DNA from: Candidatus Uhrbacteria bacterium
GTDB taxonomy: Bacteria > Patescibacteriota > Patescibacteriia > UBA9934 > UBA11717
Direction of reading: 5' to 3'
Assembly: GCA_018701105.1 (NCBI GenBank)
Contig: JABIWD010000050.1
Location: forward strand, 1 to 44,943
Length of the DNA: 44,943 bases
Below are positions 1 to 8,803 of this stretch, one piece after another; the stretch's first letter is position 1; the number at the start of each line of letters is the position of its first letter. The translations under genes were made by a program, and so were the position numbers. Below the pieces are notes generated by a model. That model was not told the DNA's origin, did no database searches, and saw nothing but the letters and a program-made list of their open reading frames with translations.

Positions 1-3000
1 ACAACTTGTTGTATTTTAGGTTAAAGATTCTCACGATTGCTTTTGCAAGCGGTCGGTGCGTCTTCTCGTCGTAAACGATTCCCCAACTTGTTGGCTTCTG
101 TGGAATGGCCAACTTTATAAAGAGGCCGAGCACCACAACTTGCACAACTGCAAGTCCGATTGTCCACCAAGATGGATCGATCACTGCGACAATCATCGCA
201 ACTATCGCCCCGACAACTGAGAATACGTACATAAATCGACGTGTCCATGTTGCCAGTAACCCTTTCTTCGATGCTGCTATCTCTTGTCCTACAGGATCTG
301 CAGGTACATTCACAGAAATCGCAGAAGACATCTCGTTCACCTCAATGTTTTCACCATGGTAAAGATCCAGGAAGTCGCCGTCGACTTTAAGGCCACTTAG
401 ATGGTCACTTGGGAAAGTAAATCCATCTTTGCGAACCTCGATCTTATATACACCGGTGTCAACAACGAATATGAACCGCCCTGCCTTGTCCGTAACCTGA
501 CTCTTTACTATTCGATTTGTCGCTACATCGATCAATCGAACTATGGCCAAGTCAACTGGAACCTTGCGAAGACTGTCATACACGACTCCCCACTTCTTTC
601 GACGTCGTCGTTTTAGAAGCAAGAATGGTGCTGTGAAGAGATACTGCAGGAACCTGATCGCGTTAAATGAAGTTGCAAGCATGGTTACAGTAGATACTGC
701 CGTAAACGCCACGATTGGCGCTGCAACATCTGCTGACTCCTGTGCCGCCGCGTTTTGTCGCACGATTTGTACAGAGTTCACTGCGCGTCTTGTAAGAGCA
801 GGAAGCACATCTGCAATCGTCTCAATCTCCTCCGAAAGTGGAGGTAAAAGTTCGATCAGCTCAAACGGTGCGTTTACTATATTGCCCGCTATCGTGATCT
901 TCGTTGAGCTCAATGCATTGTATCCGTCCCTTCGAAGCTCGAGTGTGTACGTTCCATTTGGAACATACCAGGCATAGGTACCACTCTCACCTGTTGTGAG
1001 TGGATTGGTCTGAGCGTATGGGATTGCGTTCCAAATGTTTGGGCCGCCACCTTGAGCAAATAACGTAACTACTGCGTCATCCAACAAAGTTCCCTCGTTC
1101 TTGTCTCGGACGCTACCCTCAGGCTTCACCTCTAGTACATAATCTAATACCTGCGTCTCTCCTGTTATGTAGTTGATGTTGATCTGAAGCGATGTCCCAA
1201 CGTTTGGCGTAATTACGCGAGCTGAATACATCTGATTGTCTTCGACTTCTACCAACTCACCGTCCGTACTAGCAACAATGCTAGTTTCCTGGTTCATCAA
1301 GTACCCTGAATTTCCAACGCTCAATTGTACAGAAACTATGTCTGCCGGGGCGTTTACAAGATCCAAGTTCACACTAAGTCCACGACCTCCGAGTACGCGC
1401 ACTTCGTTTTCTACTGATGGCGTAAGTGCAATTGCATCACGCGCAACCAAGAACTCTACTTCCGTTCGTGGAATCAAGACAGATGGTACTGGCGGTGTGT
1501 CTTCATCAGGGATCACCACCACATCGTCGTCATCGTCTTCTCCGACAACGATATCATCGTCGTCATCGTCGTCATCATCATCCTCGCCTCCTCCTCCATC
1601 ATCATCATCGTCATCTCCTGGCGCAGTTGGCGGTATAACACCGTCAGCTAGCGTGGTAAAAGATGTATTTGCTGATGCTACCGACGCTGCAGCATCCGTC
1701 GAAGATGCAACCAAAGCGTAAGTAGTGTTTGCCAACAATCCGCTAAGTGGCAAACTATGGTTAATAACTAGTGGTGTGTCCGAGAATGTACCGATACCCA
1801 CTATCACAGCTGTGCTGTCCGCAGCTCTGCTAGTTACCCACGTAACTGTCGCCGAAGTCTGTGTGATACTCGTCACTTGAAGATTCGAGATCGTGAGACT
1901 GGTTGTAGGCGTGACAATAATCGGTGGTGCTGTACCAACTGGAGTCGCACTGTCGCTTGCGCCAGATGACACATTGCCTCCTGCATCAATCGCAAATATG
2001 GTGTAGAAATATTCCGTACCATTTGTGAGCGCTGTATGCAGGTAAGATGAGTCTGTTCCCGAGTAAATCTCTGTTCCGTCTGTAATTGATGTTGGCGCAC
2101 TTCCTAACTTGAATCGGAGTGAAACACTCGCGAAATCTAGGTCAGGTGGGTTAGTCCAAGTGAGTCCCACTTGTTCGTCGCCCGCTGCAGCTACAAATCC
2201 AACTACGTTTGTTGGTGGAAGGTCGATCAACGTCGTGAACGATGTTGAGTCTGTCGCGTCGTTCGCACTTGCATCTGATGAAAAGACATCAATAGGATAA
2301 AGAGTGCCGGGAGTAAGTCCTGTTAAGTTCACACTGTGTGTCAAAACCATGGTCCCGTCGGTGATTGTCCCGAAGGATCCCACCACCTCTGTGTCTGAAA
2401 GCTCGTCCGTGTCCCACGACACCGTCGCCGTCGTCTCCGTAATACTTGTTACTTGGAGATTCGTGATTATAGGCGCTGTCGTGTCTAACGTTGTAAACGT
2501 TAGATCGCTACTCGTTGTAGGATTTCCGGAGTTGTCCGATGCCCAGATCTGAAAGTGATACAACGTTGCTTCTGTCAGACCCCCTAAAGATCGGGTATGA
2601 ACAGTTCTATACAACGTATCTGGCAGTGACGTCTCCGTGTAACTCGTATCGAGCCCATAGAATAACTCTGTCTCTGCCGCTTCATCTGTCTCCCACGACA
2701 CTGTGGCGCTTGTCGTGGTTATGTTCGATACTACGATGTTCGTGATCGTAGGTGCTGTTGTATCTCCGGGCGGAGTAATGATCGGTGGATCACCACCTCC
2801 CGTCGTTACATTGACTGTTGCGCCCACGTTGAACGCGGTGCTGTCCTGTATACCAACGGCATACATCGCATGGTCACCAAACAGTCCGTATACATCTACT
2901 TCGTATGATCCTGCAATTGCAGGATTTGTTGTTTGTTCAGATCCTCCTGCTGCGTTCGTGCCAATTTGAATCTGCACGCATCGTCCTGCAGAGATCTCTG

Positions 3001-3397
3001 ATCCCCCCGCATCTGTTGGTGCGGTAAGGGTGATAAGTTGGCCTGACACGCCAACTCCCCAAGTACCTGCAGCTGCCGAAGCTGCTAGGGTTTTGTCCGA
3101 AAACGGACCATCACAGGCGCTATCATCGTCCTCCGCAAGATCGAAATCTGCAAAGGTCAACAATGAGAGATCAAATCCACTCTCATACTCCAAGACAATC
3201 GTGTCTGTTGGAGCGTCGACACCACTTGGTGTCACGAATTCCAGCGTTTGATTACTGAGTGTACTTTCTTGTTGATTAGACAATGTCAGGCTCGCGCTCG
3301 TCAAAATGCTTGCCATCGAAGGCTGACTCCATATCAGGGAGTGCATAATGATAAACGTTATCACTATAAGGATGTGCGAAAGGGATCGAAACTTCAT
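1..3397 (-). CDS. Large fibronectin type III cell-surface protein (C-terminus outside window)
   Basis: An open frame of 1132 codons starts at ATG 3397 and runs off the left edge with no stop. It begins with a signal peptide (MKFRSLSHILIVITFIIMHS...). About four FN3-like repeats follow (roughly residues 214-310, 306-395, 389-485 and 502-590, with repeated SATVSW / TYSWDT-type strands). Next come an Asp/Glu-rich low-complexity linker near residues 592-628, a carboxypeptidase-regulatory/Cna-B-like domain (about 750-830), a membrane segment near 880-915, a cluster of Arg/Lys, a second regulatory-like domain, and another hydrophobic pair near 1050-1095. The start overlaps the upstream stop (ATGA), which suggests translational coupling. 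It is probably a surface adhesin or envelope protein; function is inferred from architecture only. Confidence 0.85.
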   Translation of the reverse strand, partial: MKFRSLSHILIVITFIIMHSLIWSQPSMASILTSASLTLSNQQESTLSNQTLEFVTPSGVDAPTDTIVLEYESGFDLSLLTFADFDLAEDDDSACDGPFSDKTLAASAAAGTWGVGVSGQLITLTAPTDAGGSEISAGRCVQIQIGTNAAGGSEQTTNPAIAGSYEVDVYGLFGDHAMYAVGIQDSTAFNVGATVNVTTGGGDPPIITPPGDTTAPTITNIVVSNITTTSATVSWETDEAAETELFYGLDTSYTETSLPDTLYRTVHTRSLGGLTEATLYHFQIWASDNSGNPTTSSDLTFTTLDTTAPIITNLQVTSITETTATVSWDTDELSDTEVVGSFGTITDGTMVLTHSVNLTGLTPGTLYPIDVFSSDASANDATDSTSFTTLIDLPPTNVVGFVAAAGDEQVGLTWTNPPDLDFASVSLRFKLGSAPTSITDGTEIYSGTDSSYLHTALTNGTEYFYTIFAIDAGGNVSSGASDSATPVGTAPPIIVTPTTSLTISNLQVTSITQTSATVTWVTSRAADSTAVIVGIGTFSDTPLVINHSLPLSGLLANTTYALVASSTDAAASVASANTSFTTLADGVIPPTAPGDDDDDDGGGGEDDDDDDDDDDIVVGEDDDDDVVVIPDEDTPPVPSVLIPRTEVEFLVARDAIALTPSVENEVRVLGGRGLSVNLDLVNAPADIVSVQLSVGNSGYLMNQETSIVASTDGELVEVEDNQMYSARVITPNVGTSLQININYITGETQVLDYVLEVKPEGSVRDKNEGTLLDDAVVTLFAQGGGPNIWNAIPYAQTNPLTTGESGTYAWYVPNGTYTLELRRDGYNALSSTKITIAGNIVNAPFELIELLPPLSEEIETIADVLPALTRRAVNSVQIVRQNAAAQESADVAAPIVAFTAVSTVTMLATSFNAIRFLQYLFTAPFLLLKRRRRKKWGVVYDSLRKVPVDLAIVRLIDVATNRIVKSQVTDKAGRFIFVVDTGVYKIEVRKDGFTFPSDHLSGLKVDGDFLDLYHGENIEVNEMSSAISVNVPADPVGQEIAASKKGLLATWTRRFMYVFSVVGAIVAMIVAVIDPSWWTIGLAVVQVVVLGLFIKLAIPQKPTSWGIVYDEKTHRPLAKAIVRIFNLKYNKL

Positions 3398-4323
3398 ACG
3401 CGTCTTAATCGGCGTCTTGCAGCAACGATCCCTATACTGATCGCACTAAGAAGAAGCAAGCTTCTCCATGGGACTGCCCAAAGTGTTAATTGTGTTGTGT
3501 CGACTGCATCTTCACCGTAGGTCATCGATACCGTAAATCGAAACGGCCCTACGTGTGGCTTTTGAAACTCTCTTTTGAAATCTGAGATGCGCTCCTCTGC
3601 ATGTCCACCCCAAATTACATCAAACTTTCGAGAAGTTCCTGCTAGCACGGTTCTTTGTTCTTCGTTCACGACAAGCTGGTCGATAACTCGACCGAACATG
3701 TCCCGTACTTCGATAAAGCCGGAAGGCTTAACATGGACGTTACCGTTGTTGGCAAATGAAACCGACAACGAAACAGGTTGACTGGAGAACCACTTGGAAC
3801 CACCCGTGGATCGAAATGAATCGATTACTCCTTGAACAACACTATCCGTGGAAAGAACTTCGGCAAAAACGTACGGACCTGTGACACCTATTACTGAGAT
3901 GTCACCACGTTCACCACTGCGCACAGGGCGAAACGTTGACGCGATTCCTGCTGTAAGGCTGCCAGAGGATGTCTCTGGTGCAAGGACTTCTATTGTCACG
4001 TTCCGTTGCTCACCTGGGATCAGCACAAACTGATCGGGAGTAACAGACAACCATGATAGAGAAGGATCCCCTGCGGAATCGAGAAGGAATGAGGCTTGAC
4101 CGGATGCTGCGTCGATAATGTCCAGCAGTACTGGCTCTAGCACAACGCTTGTAGATTCACCTGTCTCGTTTAGAAGTGTGAGTTCCTCACTAAAAGGAAC
4201 ACCCGGATACACTTGTGTATCAATTCTTTCCGGCGTGAACGTTAACGCGTGCACGACAGTTGGAGCTAATACGGTACCAAGCATGATGGCACACGTGGGC
4301 AATATTGTGCGCCAGGTGATCAT
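3394..4323 (-). CDS. Exported membrane-anchored protein, DUF916/chaperone-like Ig fold
   Basis: This 309-residue protein has an N-terminal signal peptide ending near VVHA. Two beta-rich domains follow: the first contains the LTFTPERIDTQVYPG and LLNETGESTSVVLEP strands, typical of DUF916/WxL-associated and pilus-chaperone-like folds. A C-terminal membrane helix (LLLLSAISIGIVAA) ends in an arginine-rich tail. An AAGGA-type ribosome site lies about 9 bases before ATG 4323. Its TGA overlaps the ATG of the large FN3 protein, so the two are probably co-translated and may act together at the cell surface. The family call is by pattern only. Confidence 0.75.
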   Translation of the reverse strand: MITWRTILPTCAIMLGTVLAPTVVHALTFTPERIDTQVYPGVPFSEELTLLNETGESTSVVLEPVLLDIIDAASGQASFLLDSAGDPSLSWLSVTPDQFVLIPGEQRNVTIEVLAPETSSGSLTAGIASTFRPVRSGERGDISVIGVTGPYVFAEVLSTDSVVQGVIDSFRSTGGSKWFSSQPVSLSVSFANNGNVHVKPSGFIEVRDMFGRVIDQLVVNEEQRTVLAGTSRKFDVIWGGHAEERISDFKREFQKPHVGPFRFTVSMTYGEDAVDTTQLTLWAVPWRSLLLLSAISIGIVAARRRLRRV

Positions 4324-4606
4324 AGTTGATTTCCTTAACGAGCTGCGGTGTTAATAATGTACGACTTTGTCTCTTTTTGTTTTGTTTCGGGTCTATGACC
4401 CTTGATCCCTCCAATTTCCGTGACGATTTTTGTTTTGAATTCTTATCGTCATTATAAATAGGACAAATCGAGAAAGTAATATTGTCGAAAGAACTCTACG
4501 CTCCCTTAACTCGTAAGCCTTGGGAAGATGTTGTATCAGTTTGGACTTGATATAACACCTCATCGATCCACAGTATGGACCAGTGAGGGACTACATCTAG
4601 ACAATG

Positions 4607-5257
4607 CTAGAAGTTCCCAGTGCTTACATAGAACAGTTCGTGTGAATACGTGCCGTCTGCCGTGACTCCATCGATCGATGCCTTAAATGTAACTATCGTT
4701 TCCGCGCCATTTTTCCAGTTTGCGCGAGAGGCAATCAATGTCGGACTAGTCGTGATCGGTTGATCGTCTGAAAATGCCCGATCTGTGCCAGTCAGCGCCA
4801 TTCCGTACTCCTCTGACCCAATTGTTACGGCTCCGTCAGCAACATCGTCGATGTCATTTGCTCCAGATCGCAGGTTTCCATCCTCGATTACGGTAGTTGT
4901 GTAACCAAACGGTGCATTTGTAGAGGTTGTAGCAGTAACTGACCCCGACTGGATCGCCGAATCAAGTAGTCCACCAATAGCAACTGATGATTGGGATAGT
5001 GAAAAGGTGAACGTTGGATGCTCAGCCAATGACTGCACACCATCCAAAAGTACATAACTCGCACTCGAGCTCTCACCGGCAAAATCTTCACCAGCAGATC
5101 CGTGGAGCAAGTAGCTTCCACTTGTGCCAGTTCCGCCGCCGCTTGAAAATGAGTCCCCGAAAATCCGATAGCTTCCAGAGCTCATGAGAGCAGAAACATC
5201 GCTAATTGAAATGACCATCAGAACCAGAGCTAGAATTAGAGCAGATAGGGTTTTCAT
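4607..5257 (-). CDS. Small exported protein with Gly/Ser-rich SYRIFGDSFSSGG motif
   Basis: The 216-residue protein has a clear signal peptide (MKTLSALILALVLMVISISDVSA). ATG 5257 is preferred over the upstream ATG at 5311 because the signal peptide and an AAGGA ribosome site sit directly at 5257. The mature N-terminus reads MSSGSYRIFGDSFSSGGGTG..., a motif common at the start of exported proteins in Patescibacteria genomes. The rest is beta-rich with many Thr, Ser and Gly residues and no catalytic motif. It lies upstream of the two other surface genes on the same strand and may belong to the same envelope locus. Confidence 0.75.
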   Translation of the reverse strand: MKTLSALILALVLMVISISDVSALMSSGSYRIFGDSFSSGGGTGTSGSYLLHGSAGEDFAGESSSASYVLLDGVQSLAEHPTFTFSLSQSSVAIGGLLDSAIQSGSVTATTSTNAPFGYTTTVIEDGNLRSGANDIDDVADGAVTIGSEEYGMALTGTDRAFSDDQPITTSPTLIASRANWKNGAETIVTFKASIDGVTADGTYSHELFYVSTGNF

Positions 5258-5506
5258 ACGGTTTTGGTTCCTTAGTACCTCTATTCTAGCAAAAAAAGGG
5301 CTAAAAGTCAACCCATAATACCCCTAATCTTAGCCAAATATCGGGCTTTGACGACAATTTGTAGTCAACTTTCGGGACTTATCCAAAGTTGTCCTCAAGT
5401 TGTTAACAGGTTGTTAAGGTTTGTGGAAAAACTTGGCTAGTTGTCTAGACTACCGTTGCCAGACATGAGTTATCCACTGTTTTTGGACGGGTGTGGAACG
5501 ATTGTT

Positions 5507-5522
5507 TGTTTCACGTGGAACA
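5507..5522. promoter_or_regulatory. Degenerate parS-like site
   Basis: TGTTTCACGTGGAACA differs at one position from the palindromic ParB-binding consensus TGTTTCACGTGAAACA. It lies in the same intergenic stretch as two perfect copies. Confidence 0.6.
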
Positions 5523-5600
5523 CGGGCTCGCACAGTGCTGCCATGCACGCAGCTAAAGATCTTGATATCAAGGAGGCTTATGCATCTAGCTCTCGCCAGA

Positions 5601-5727
5601 ACAGACCCCTCCGCCCGTTGGGCACCTCCCCTTAGTAGGGGGAGGACACCTTGGTTTACTAGTTTGTTCTCCCCTTCCCGAGGGGAGATGTCAAAGGCGG
5701 AGCCACTTTGACAGAGGGGTGTAGATC
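5601..5727. repeat. Palindromic repeat family 1, copy A
   Basis: The copy begins with AGACCCCTCCGCCC and ends with ACAGAGGGGTGTAGATC, so its ends are inverted repeats. Inside are CTCCCCTT...AGGGGGAGG and CTCCCC...GGGGAG arms. The same modules recur at 6221, 33383 and 40788. No coding sequence is visible. Confidence 0.85.
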
Positions 5728-5784
5728 TAGCTAGTGCTAGTAGCGCCAGTCTATCCACACTTGAACACAAAATTGATCACAATT

Positions 5785-5800
5785 TGTTTCACGTGAAACA
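5785..5800. promoter_or_regulatory. parS site (perfect consensus)
   Basis: TGTTTCACGTGAAACA is the exact 16-bp ParB-binding palindrome known from chromosomal parS sites. No parB gene is in the window. Confidence 0.85.
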
Positions 5801-5885
5801 AATCCCCGACATATCCACAAATACAAACAAAAAAACAGCCAAATGCTGTCTAAATACCACTATATTCTTACTGATCACCTGCATC

Positions 5886-5925
5886 GCTGGTGCGGACGCG
5901 CAGAAGGGCGTCCCTACGTTCTAGC
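5886..5925 (+). repeat. Repeat family 2 (GCGGACGC...GCGTCCCTAC), copy 1
   Basis: The short hairpin-forming segment GCTGGTGCGGACGCGCAGAA followed by GGGCGTCCCTAC recurs in inverted orientation at about 15748-15783 with small differences. Palindromes CGAGCTGAGCTCG (near 5942 and 6018) and TTCTAG/CTAGAA lie just downstream. No gene is visible here. Confidence 0.6.
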
Positions 5926-6032
5926 ATCACTAGAATGGTCGAGCTGAGCTCGACTCCCCACCAGAGCTCATACTAGAGACTCGGTGCCAACGCTCATCGT
6001 TGGAATATTGCCAATAACCGAGCTGAGCTCGG

Positions 6033-6107
6033 TGGTGCCTCTGGAAGGAATCGAACCTCCAACTTATCCTTAGGACGGATTTGTTATATCCATTTAACTA
6101 CAGAGGC
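6033..6107 (-). tRNA. tRNA-Arg (anticodon CCT)
   Basis: The minus strand folds as a tRNA. The acceptor GCCTCTG pairs with CAGAGGC. The D arm is GTTA/TAAC, the anticodon loop GTCCTAA gives CCT, the T loop is TTCGATT, the discriminator is A and the CCA end is encoded. It reads AGG. A perfect parS palindrome lies five bases before its 5' end. Confidence 0.9.
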
Positions 6108-6111
6108 ATTT

Positions 6112-6127
6112 TGTTTCACGTGAAACA
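6112..6127. promoter_or_regulatory. parS site (perfect consensus), abutting tRNA-Arg
   Basis: TGTTTCACGTGAAACA is an exact ParB-binding palindrome. It lies within the leader or promoter of the minus-strand tRNA-Arg, so ParB binding could affect that tRNA's transcription. Confidence 0.85.
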
Positions 6128-6220
6128 TTCTTGTATCTATTGCATATACAATACGCTCCAGATCAACGCCGGCATTCTAGCACATATCGCTTTGCAACGT
6201 ATCCGCTAGCACTTGCTAGA

Positions 6221-6350
6221 TCAGACCCCTCTGTCATAAGCGCTTCGCTGTATGACATCTCCCCTCAATCAAGGGGAGAGCAAGCTAGTAGACTAGGTGT
6301 CCTCCCCTTGACTCAAGGGGAGGTGCCCAACGGGCGGAGGGGTCTGTGTC
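6221..6350. repeat. Palindromic repeat family 1, copy B
   Basis: It begins CAGACCCCTCTGTCATA and ends GGGCGGAGGGGTCTG, with internal CTCCCCTCAATCAAGGGGAG and CTCCCCTTGACTCAAGGGGAG hairpins. It lies in inverted orientation relative to copy A, about 0.5 kb away, on the other side of the parS/tRNA segment. Confidence 0.85.
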
Positions 6351-6469
6351 AGGAATACTTGAGAATGCTCGTCATGCTAGTGTCGTAAAATACTGTTGAC
6401 TACGTTCACACAATGGTTGCTACACAACGACCAAAACAAACATGCGCCTTATGTGCTAAAATGGGCCAC

Positions 6470-7459
6470 ATGGACACATTAACACTCGTAATTCTCATCC
6501 TAGTTGGCGCCACGCTTCTTGGTGCCGCCTTGATGATACTCAAAAAACTACAGGAGGTAAAAGAAGCGCAACTCGGTTCACAGAATGACAAGGTAATCTC
6601 ACAACTGAGTGAGAATCTCCAGGGAGTTCAGAAGATGGTTCAGAATCAAATGCAAGGGATGCAGGTGAACATGAACGATACTACCAAGGGAATGAATGAG
6701 CGTCTTGATAACGCGGCCAAAATCATCGGTTCACTAAAACATGAGCTTGGTGGCATGAAAGAAATAGGACGATCTATCTCTGACTTCCAACAATTCCTTA
6801 AATCGCCAAAGATAAGAGGGAACTTAGGAGAGCAGATATTGTACGACGCATTAGACCAAGTCTTCTCTCCTGAGCAGTACTCAAAACAGTACAAGTTCAA
6901 TGAAGGTCAGGTCGTAGACGCCATGTTGAAGACGTCCGCGGGGATTATTCCTATTGACTCCAAGTTTCCAATGGAGGCATACCGCCGATATCAGGCAACG
7001 AATGACGAGAAAGAAGAAAACGTGGCTCACAAAGAGTTCACAAACGCTGTTCGTAAGCATATTCGCGACATTTCAAACAAGTACATCCTCCCACAAGAGG
7101 GAACTGTTAACTTTGCCGTGATCTACATCCCATCAGAGGCCGTATATTACGAGGTCACGATGCAACACGAGGAGCTCAACCGCTATGCGCAGGAGATGAA
7201 CATCATGGTGACGTCACCAAACACGTTCTTTAACTTCCTACACATAGTAATGATGGGCATGGAGCGCACTCGGCTACAAGATCAAGCTCAGCAGATCTGG
7301 GAGATCTTAAAAGGCGTTCAAAAAGAGACAGAGAAGTTCGGAGAGAAGATGGGTGTACTGTCGCGACACGTTACGAATGCAAAGAATGCGATGGATACGG
7401 TAAACTCAGAGTACACAAAGCTATCAGGCAAAGTAGATCAAGTTAAATTATTGAAATAG
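6470..7459 (+). CDS. rmuC: RmuC family DNA recombination protein
   Basis: The 329-residue protein has an N-terminal membrane helix (LTLVILILVGATLLGAALMI). A coiled coil follows (Gln/Met/Asn-rich, to about residue 85), then the RmuC nuclease-like domain with IRGNLGEQILYDAL, IPIDSKFPMEAY and FAVIYIPSEAVYYEV. RmuC proteins limit inversions at short inverted repeats, fitting in a region rich in palindromes. ATG 6470 is chosen because an extended -10 (TGCTAAAAT, 6454-6462) sits seven bases before it, which implies leaderless initiation. The frame stays open upstream to an ATG at 6413. Confidence 0.88.
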   Translation: MDTLTLVILILVGATLLGAALMILKKLQEVKEAQLGSQNDKVISQLSENLQGVQKMVQNQMQGMQVNMNDTTKGMNERLDNAAKIIGSLKHELGGMKEIGRSISDFQQFLKSPKIRGNLGEQILYDALDQVFSPEQYSKQYKFNEGQVVDAMLKTSAGIIPIDSKFPMEAYRRYQATNDEKEENVAHKEFTNAVRKHIRDISNKYILPQEGTVNFAVIYIPSEAVYYEVTMQHEELNRYAQEMNIMVTSPNTFFNFLHIVMMGMERTRLQDQAQQIWEILKGVQKETEKFGEKMGVLSRHVTNAKNAMDTVNSEYTKLSGKVDQVKLLK

Positions 7460-7460
7460 T

Positions 7461-7814
7461 ATGAAGATATACGTAGTCCACTCAAGCGCGTTTGATTATA
7501 CGAATAAACTGTACGCTCCTTTGAAGGATTCACCGTTAGCAAAAGTTCACGAGTTGATATTTCCACACGACGGCACGACTGCTGTCACGAATTCAAAGGA
7601 ACTCATAGGCTCCGTTGATCTCGTACTTGCCGAAGTGTCATTCCCAAGCACGGGAATGGGAATTGAGCTTGGCTGGGCAGAGGCACAGGGCACTCGTATT
7701 CTGTGCATTCATAAATCTGATGTAAAACCATCCGGTTCAATTAAAACAGTATGCAAACAGATCGTGAGCTACGATGAAAACGATCTAGTTGCTCGAGTTT
7801 CAGAATCATTATAG
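7461..7814 (+). CDS. Nucleoside 2-deoxyribosyltransferase-like protein
   Basis: The 117-residue protein contains VDLVLAEVSFPSTGMGIELGWAEAQGTRILCIHK. This matches the catalytic core of the nucleoside deoxyribosyltransferase / deoxynucleoside-monophosphate hydrolase superfamily (Asp for substrate binding, S-x-G-x-G-x-E-L-G with the nucleophilic Glu). Such enzymes cleave or exchange N-glycosidic bonds of deoxynucleosides or nucleotides. One base separates it from the rmuC stop, and seven bases separate it from maf. The run is probably an operon devoted partly to nucleotide housekeeping. The exact substrate cannot be told. Confidence 0.75.
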   Translation: MKIYVVHSSAFDYTNKLYAPLKDSPLAKVHELIFPHDGTTAVTNSKELIGSVDLVLAEVSFPSTGMGIELGWAEAQGTRILCIHKSDVKPSGSIKTVCKQIVSYDENDLVARVSESL

Positions 7815-7821
7815 TAACTAT

Positions 7822-8412
7822 ATGAAAAATCTAATCTTAGGATCAACCTCGCCGCGTCGTAAGGCGTTGCTGGAGCTGATCAACCTTCCGTTCGATATCG
7901 TGCCGAGCGAATATGAGGAAGATATGACGTTGGATATGCCACCGAAGGAACTCGTGCAGCACTTGTCTAAAGGAAAGGCTGACTCGGTGGTCAAGAAAGT
8001 TGAGAAAGGTATCGTGATCGCAGCGGATACGATCGTTGCTCTTAACGGAAAGGTGATGGGGAAGCCGAAGTCTGATGAAGAAGCGAGAAAGATGCTGCAG
8101 GAGCTTAGCGGTAATACGCACGAGGTCATGACCGGTCTTACTTTGATCGATGTGGAGAGTGGTCGGAGTCTATCTCGAGCAAACATCTCTAAAGTCACAT
8201 TCAAAACCATTCCTGAACACGAGATCGACGCATACATTGCGAGTGGTAACACAAGAAACCGTGCTGGTGCGTATGGTATACAGGATCTCGGTTCGCTGTT
8301 CATCTCTGGTATAGAGGGCGACTACTACGGAATAATGGGAATGCCGTTGTATGAGCTCATGAACATGCTCAAAGAGTTCGATGTCGATATTTGGAAAGAG
8401 ATGATCACGTAA
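7822..8412 (+). CDS. maf: Maf-like nucleotide pyrophosphatase
   Basis: The 196-residue protein starts MKNLILGSTSPRRKALLELI, the signature Maf N-terminus with S-T-S-P-R-R. It also has IAADTIVALNGKVMGKPKS and YIASGNTRNRAGAYGIQDLG, which carry the conserved Asp, Lys and Gln residues. Maf proteins hydrolyse non-canonical or modified nucleoside triphosphates (dTTP/UTP-type, YhdE-like). It lies seven bases after the deoxyribosyltransferase-like gene and one base before the zinc-ribbon gene, in one operon. Confidence 0.9.
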   Translation: MKNLILGSTSPRRKALLELINLPFDIVPSEYEEDMTLDMPPKELVQHLSKGKADSVVKKVEKGIVIAADTIVALNGKVMGKPKSDEEARKMLQELSGNTHEVMTGLTLIDVESGRSLSRANISKVTFKTIPEHEIDAYIASGNTRNRAGAYGIQDLGSLFISGIEGDYYGIMGMPLYELMNMLKEFDVDIWKEMIT

Positions 8413-8413
8413 T

Positions 8414-8674
8414 ATGAAACAAGAAATATGCCAAAGTTGTGGAATGCCTCTCAAGAAGGACCCGCAGCATGGAGGGTCAGAGAAAGACGGGGGTAAATCC
8501 AAGCTATATTGCAGCTTATGCTACAACCTTGGAGAGTTCCGACAAGACATGAGCCTTGAGGAAATGATGGCACTCGTCGAAAACGTACTCGTAGAAAAAC
8601 GAATACCTCGATTCATCGCCAAGTTTCTCGCCAAGCAGACTCCGAAGTTGGAGAGATGGAGAGAAGACAGGTAG
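8414..8674 (+). CDS. Small zinc-ribbon protein (CQSCGMP family)
   Basis: The 86-residue protein has CQSCGMPLKKDPQHGG near the start and CSLCYNLG near residue 36, forming a C-x2-C...C-x2-C zinc ribbon. This matches the putative zinc-ribbon family of small bacterial proteins with the same opening motif. Its role is unknown. It is the last gene of the rmuC-maf run and is followed by a strong terminator. Confidence 0.75.
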   Translation: MKQEICQSCGMPLKKDPQHGGSEKDGGKSKLYCSLCYNLGEFRQDMSLEEMMALVENVLVEKRIPRFIAKFLAKQTPKLERWREDR

Positions 8675-8680
8675 ATATAT

Positions 8681-8717
8681 AAAAACACCCCCCGGGATTC
8701 CGGTAGGGGTGTTTTTG
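8681..8717 (+). terminator. Rho-independent terminator after zinc-ribbon gene
   Basis: AAAAACACCCC...GGGGTGTTTTTG forms a GC-rich stem with a U tract. Confidence 0.9.
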
Positions 8718-8747
8718 TTTATTGAATCACGGAATAGAGGAAGACTA

Positions 8748-8776
8748 TTGACATCTTGCTCGAAACGAGCTAGGTT
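8748..8776 (+). promoter_or_regulatory. Promoter of TIM-barrel gene
   Basis: TTGACA (8748-8753), a 17-base spacer and TAGGTT (8771-8776). It is followed by an SD site (GAGAGGAG) before ATG 8804. Confidence 0.7.
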
Positions 8777-8803
8777 GGCCGTAGACAACAGAGAGGAGAC
8801 GAC

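Larger units (their letters stand above)
5470..5819. promoter_or_regulatory. Near-consensus DnaA boxes in parS region
   Basis: TTATCCACT (5470-5478), CTATCCACA (5751-5759) and ATATCCACA (5811-5819) each differ by one base from TTATCCACA. Looser boxes lie at about 5379 and 5420. They flank the parS-like sites in an AT-rich, gene-free stretch. Confidence 0.4.

Noticed and set aside
1236..1721. Plus-strand frame of Ser/Pro repeats
   Set aside because: It is the antisense of the Asp/Glu-rich linker of the large FN3 protein.
5312..6412. CRISPR array
   Set aside because: The repeats in the window are palindromic, few, unequally spaced and lack similar-length spacers; no cas genes are present.
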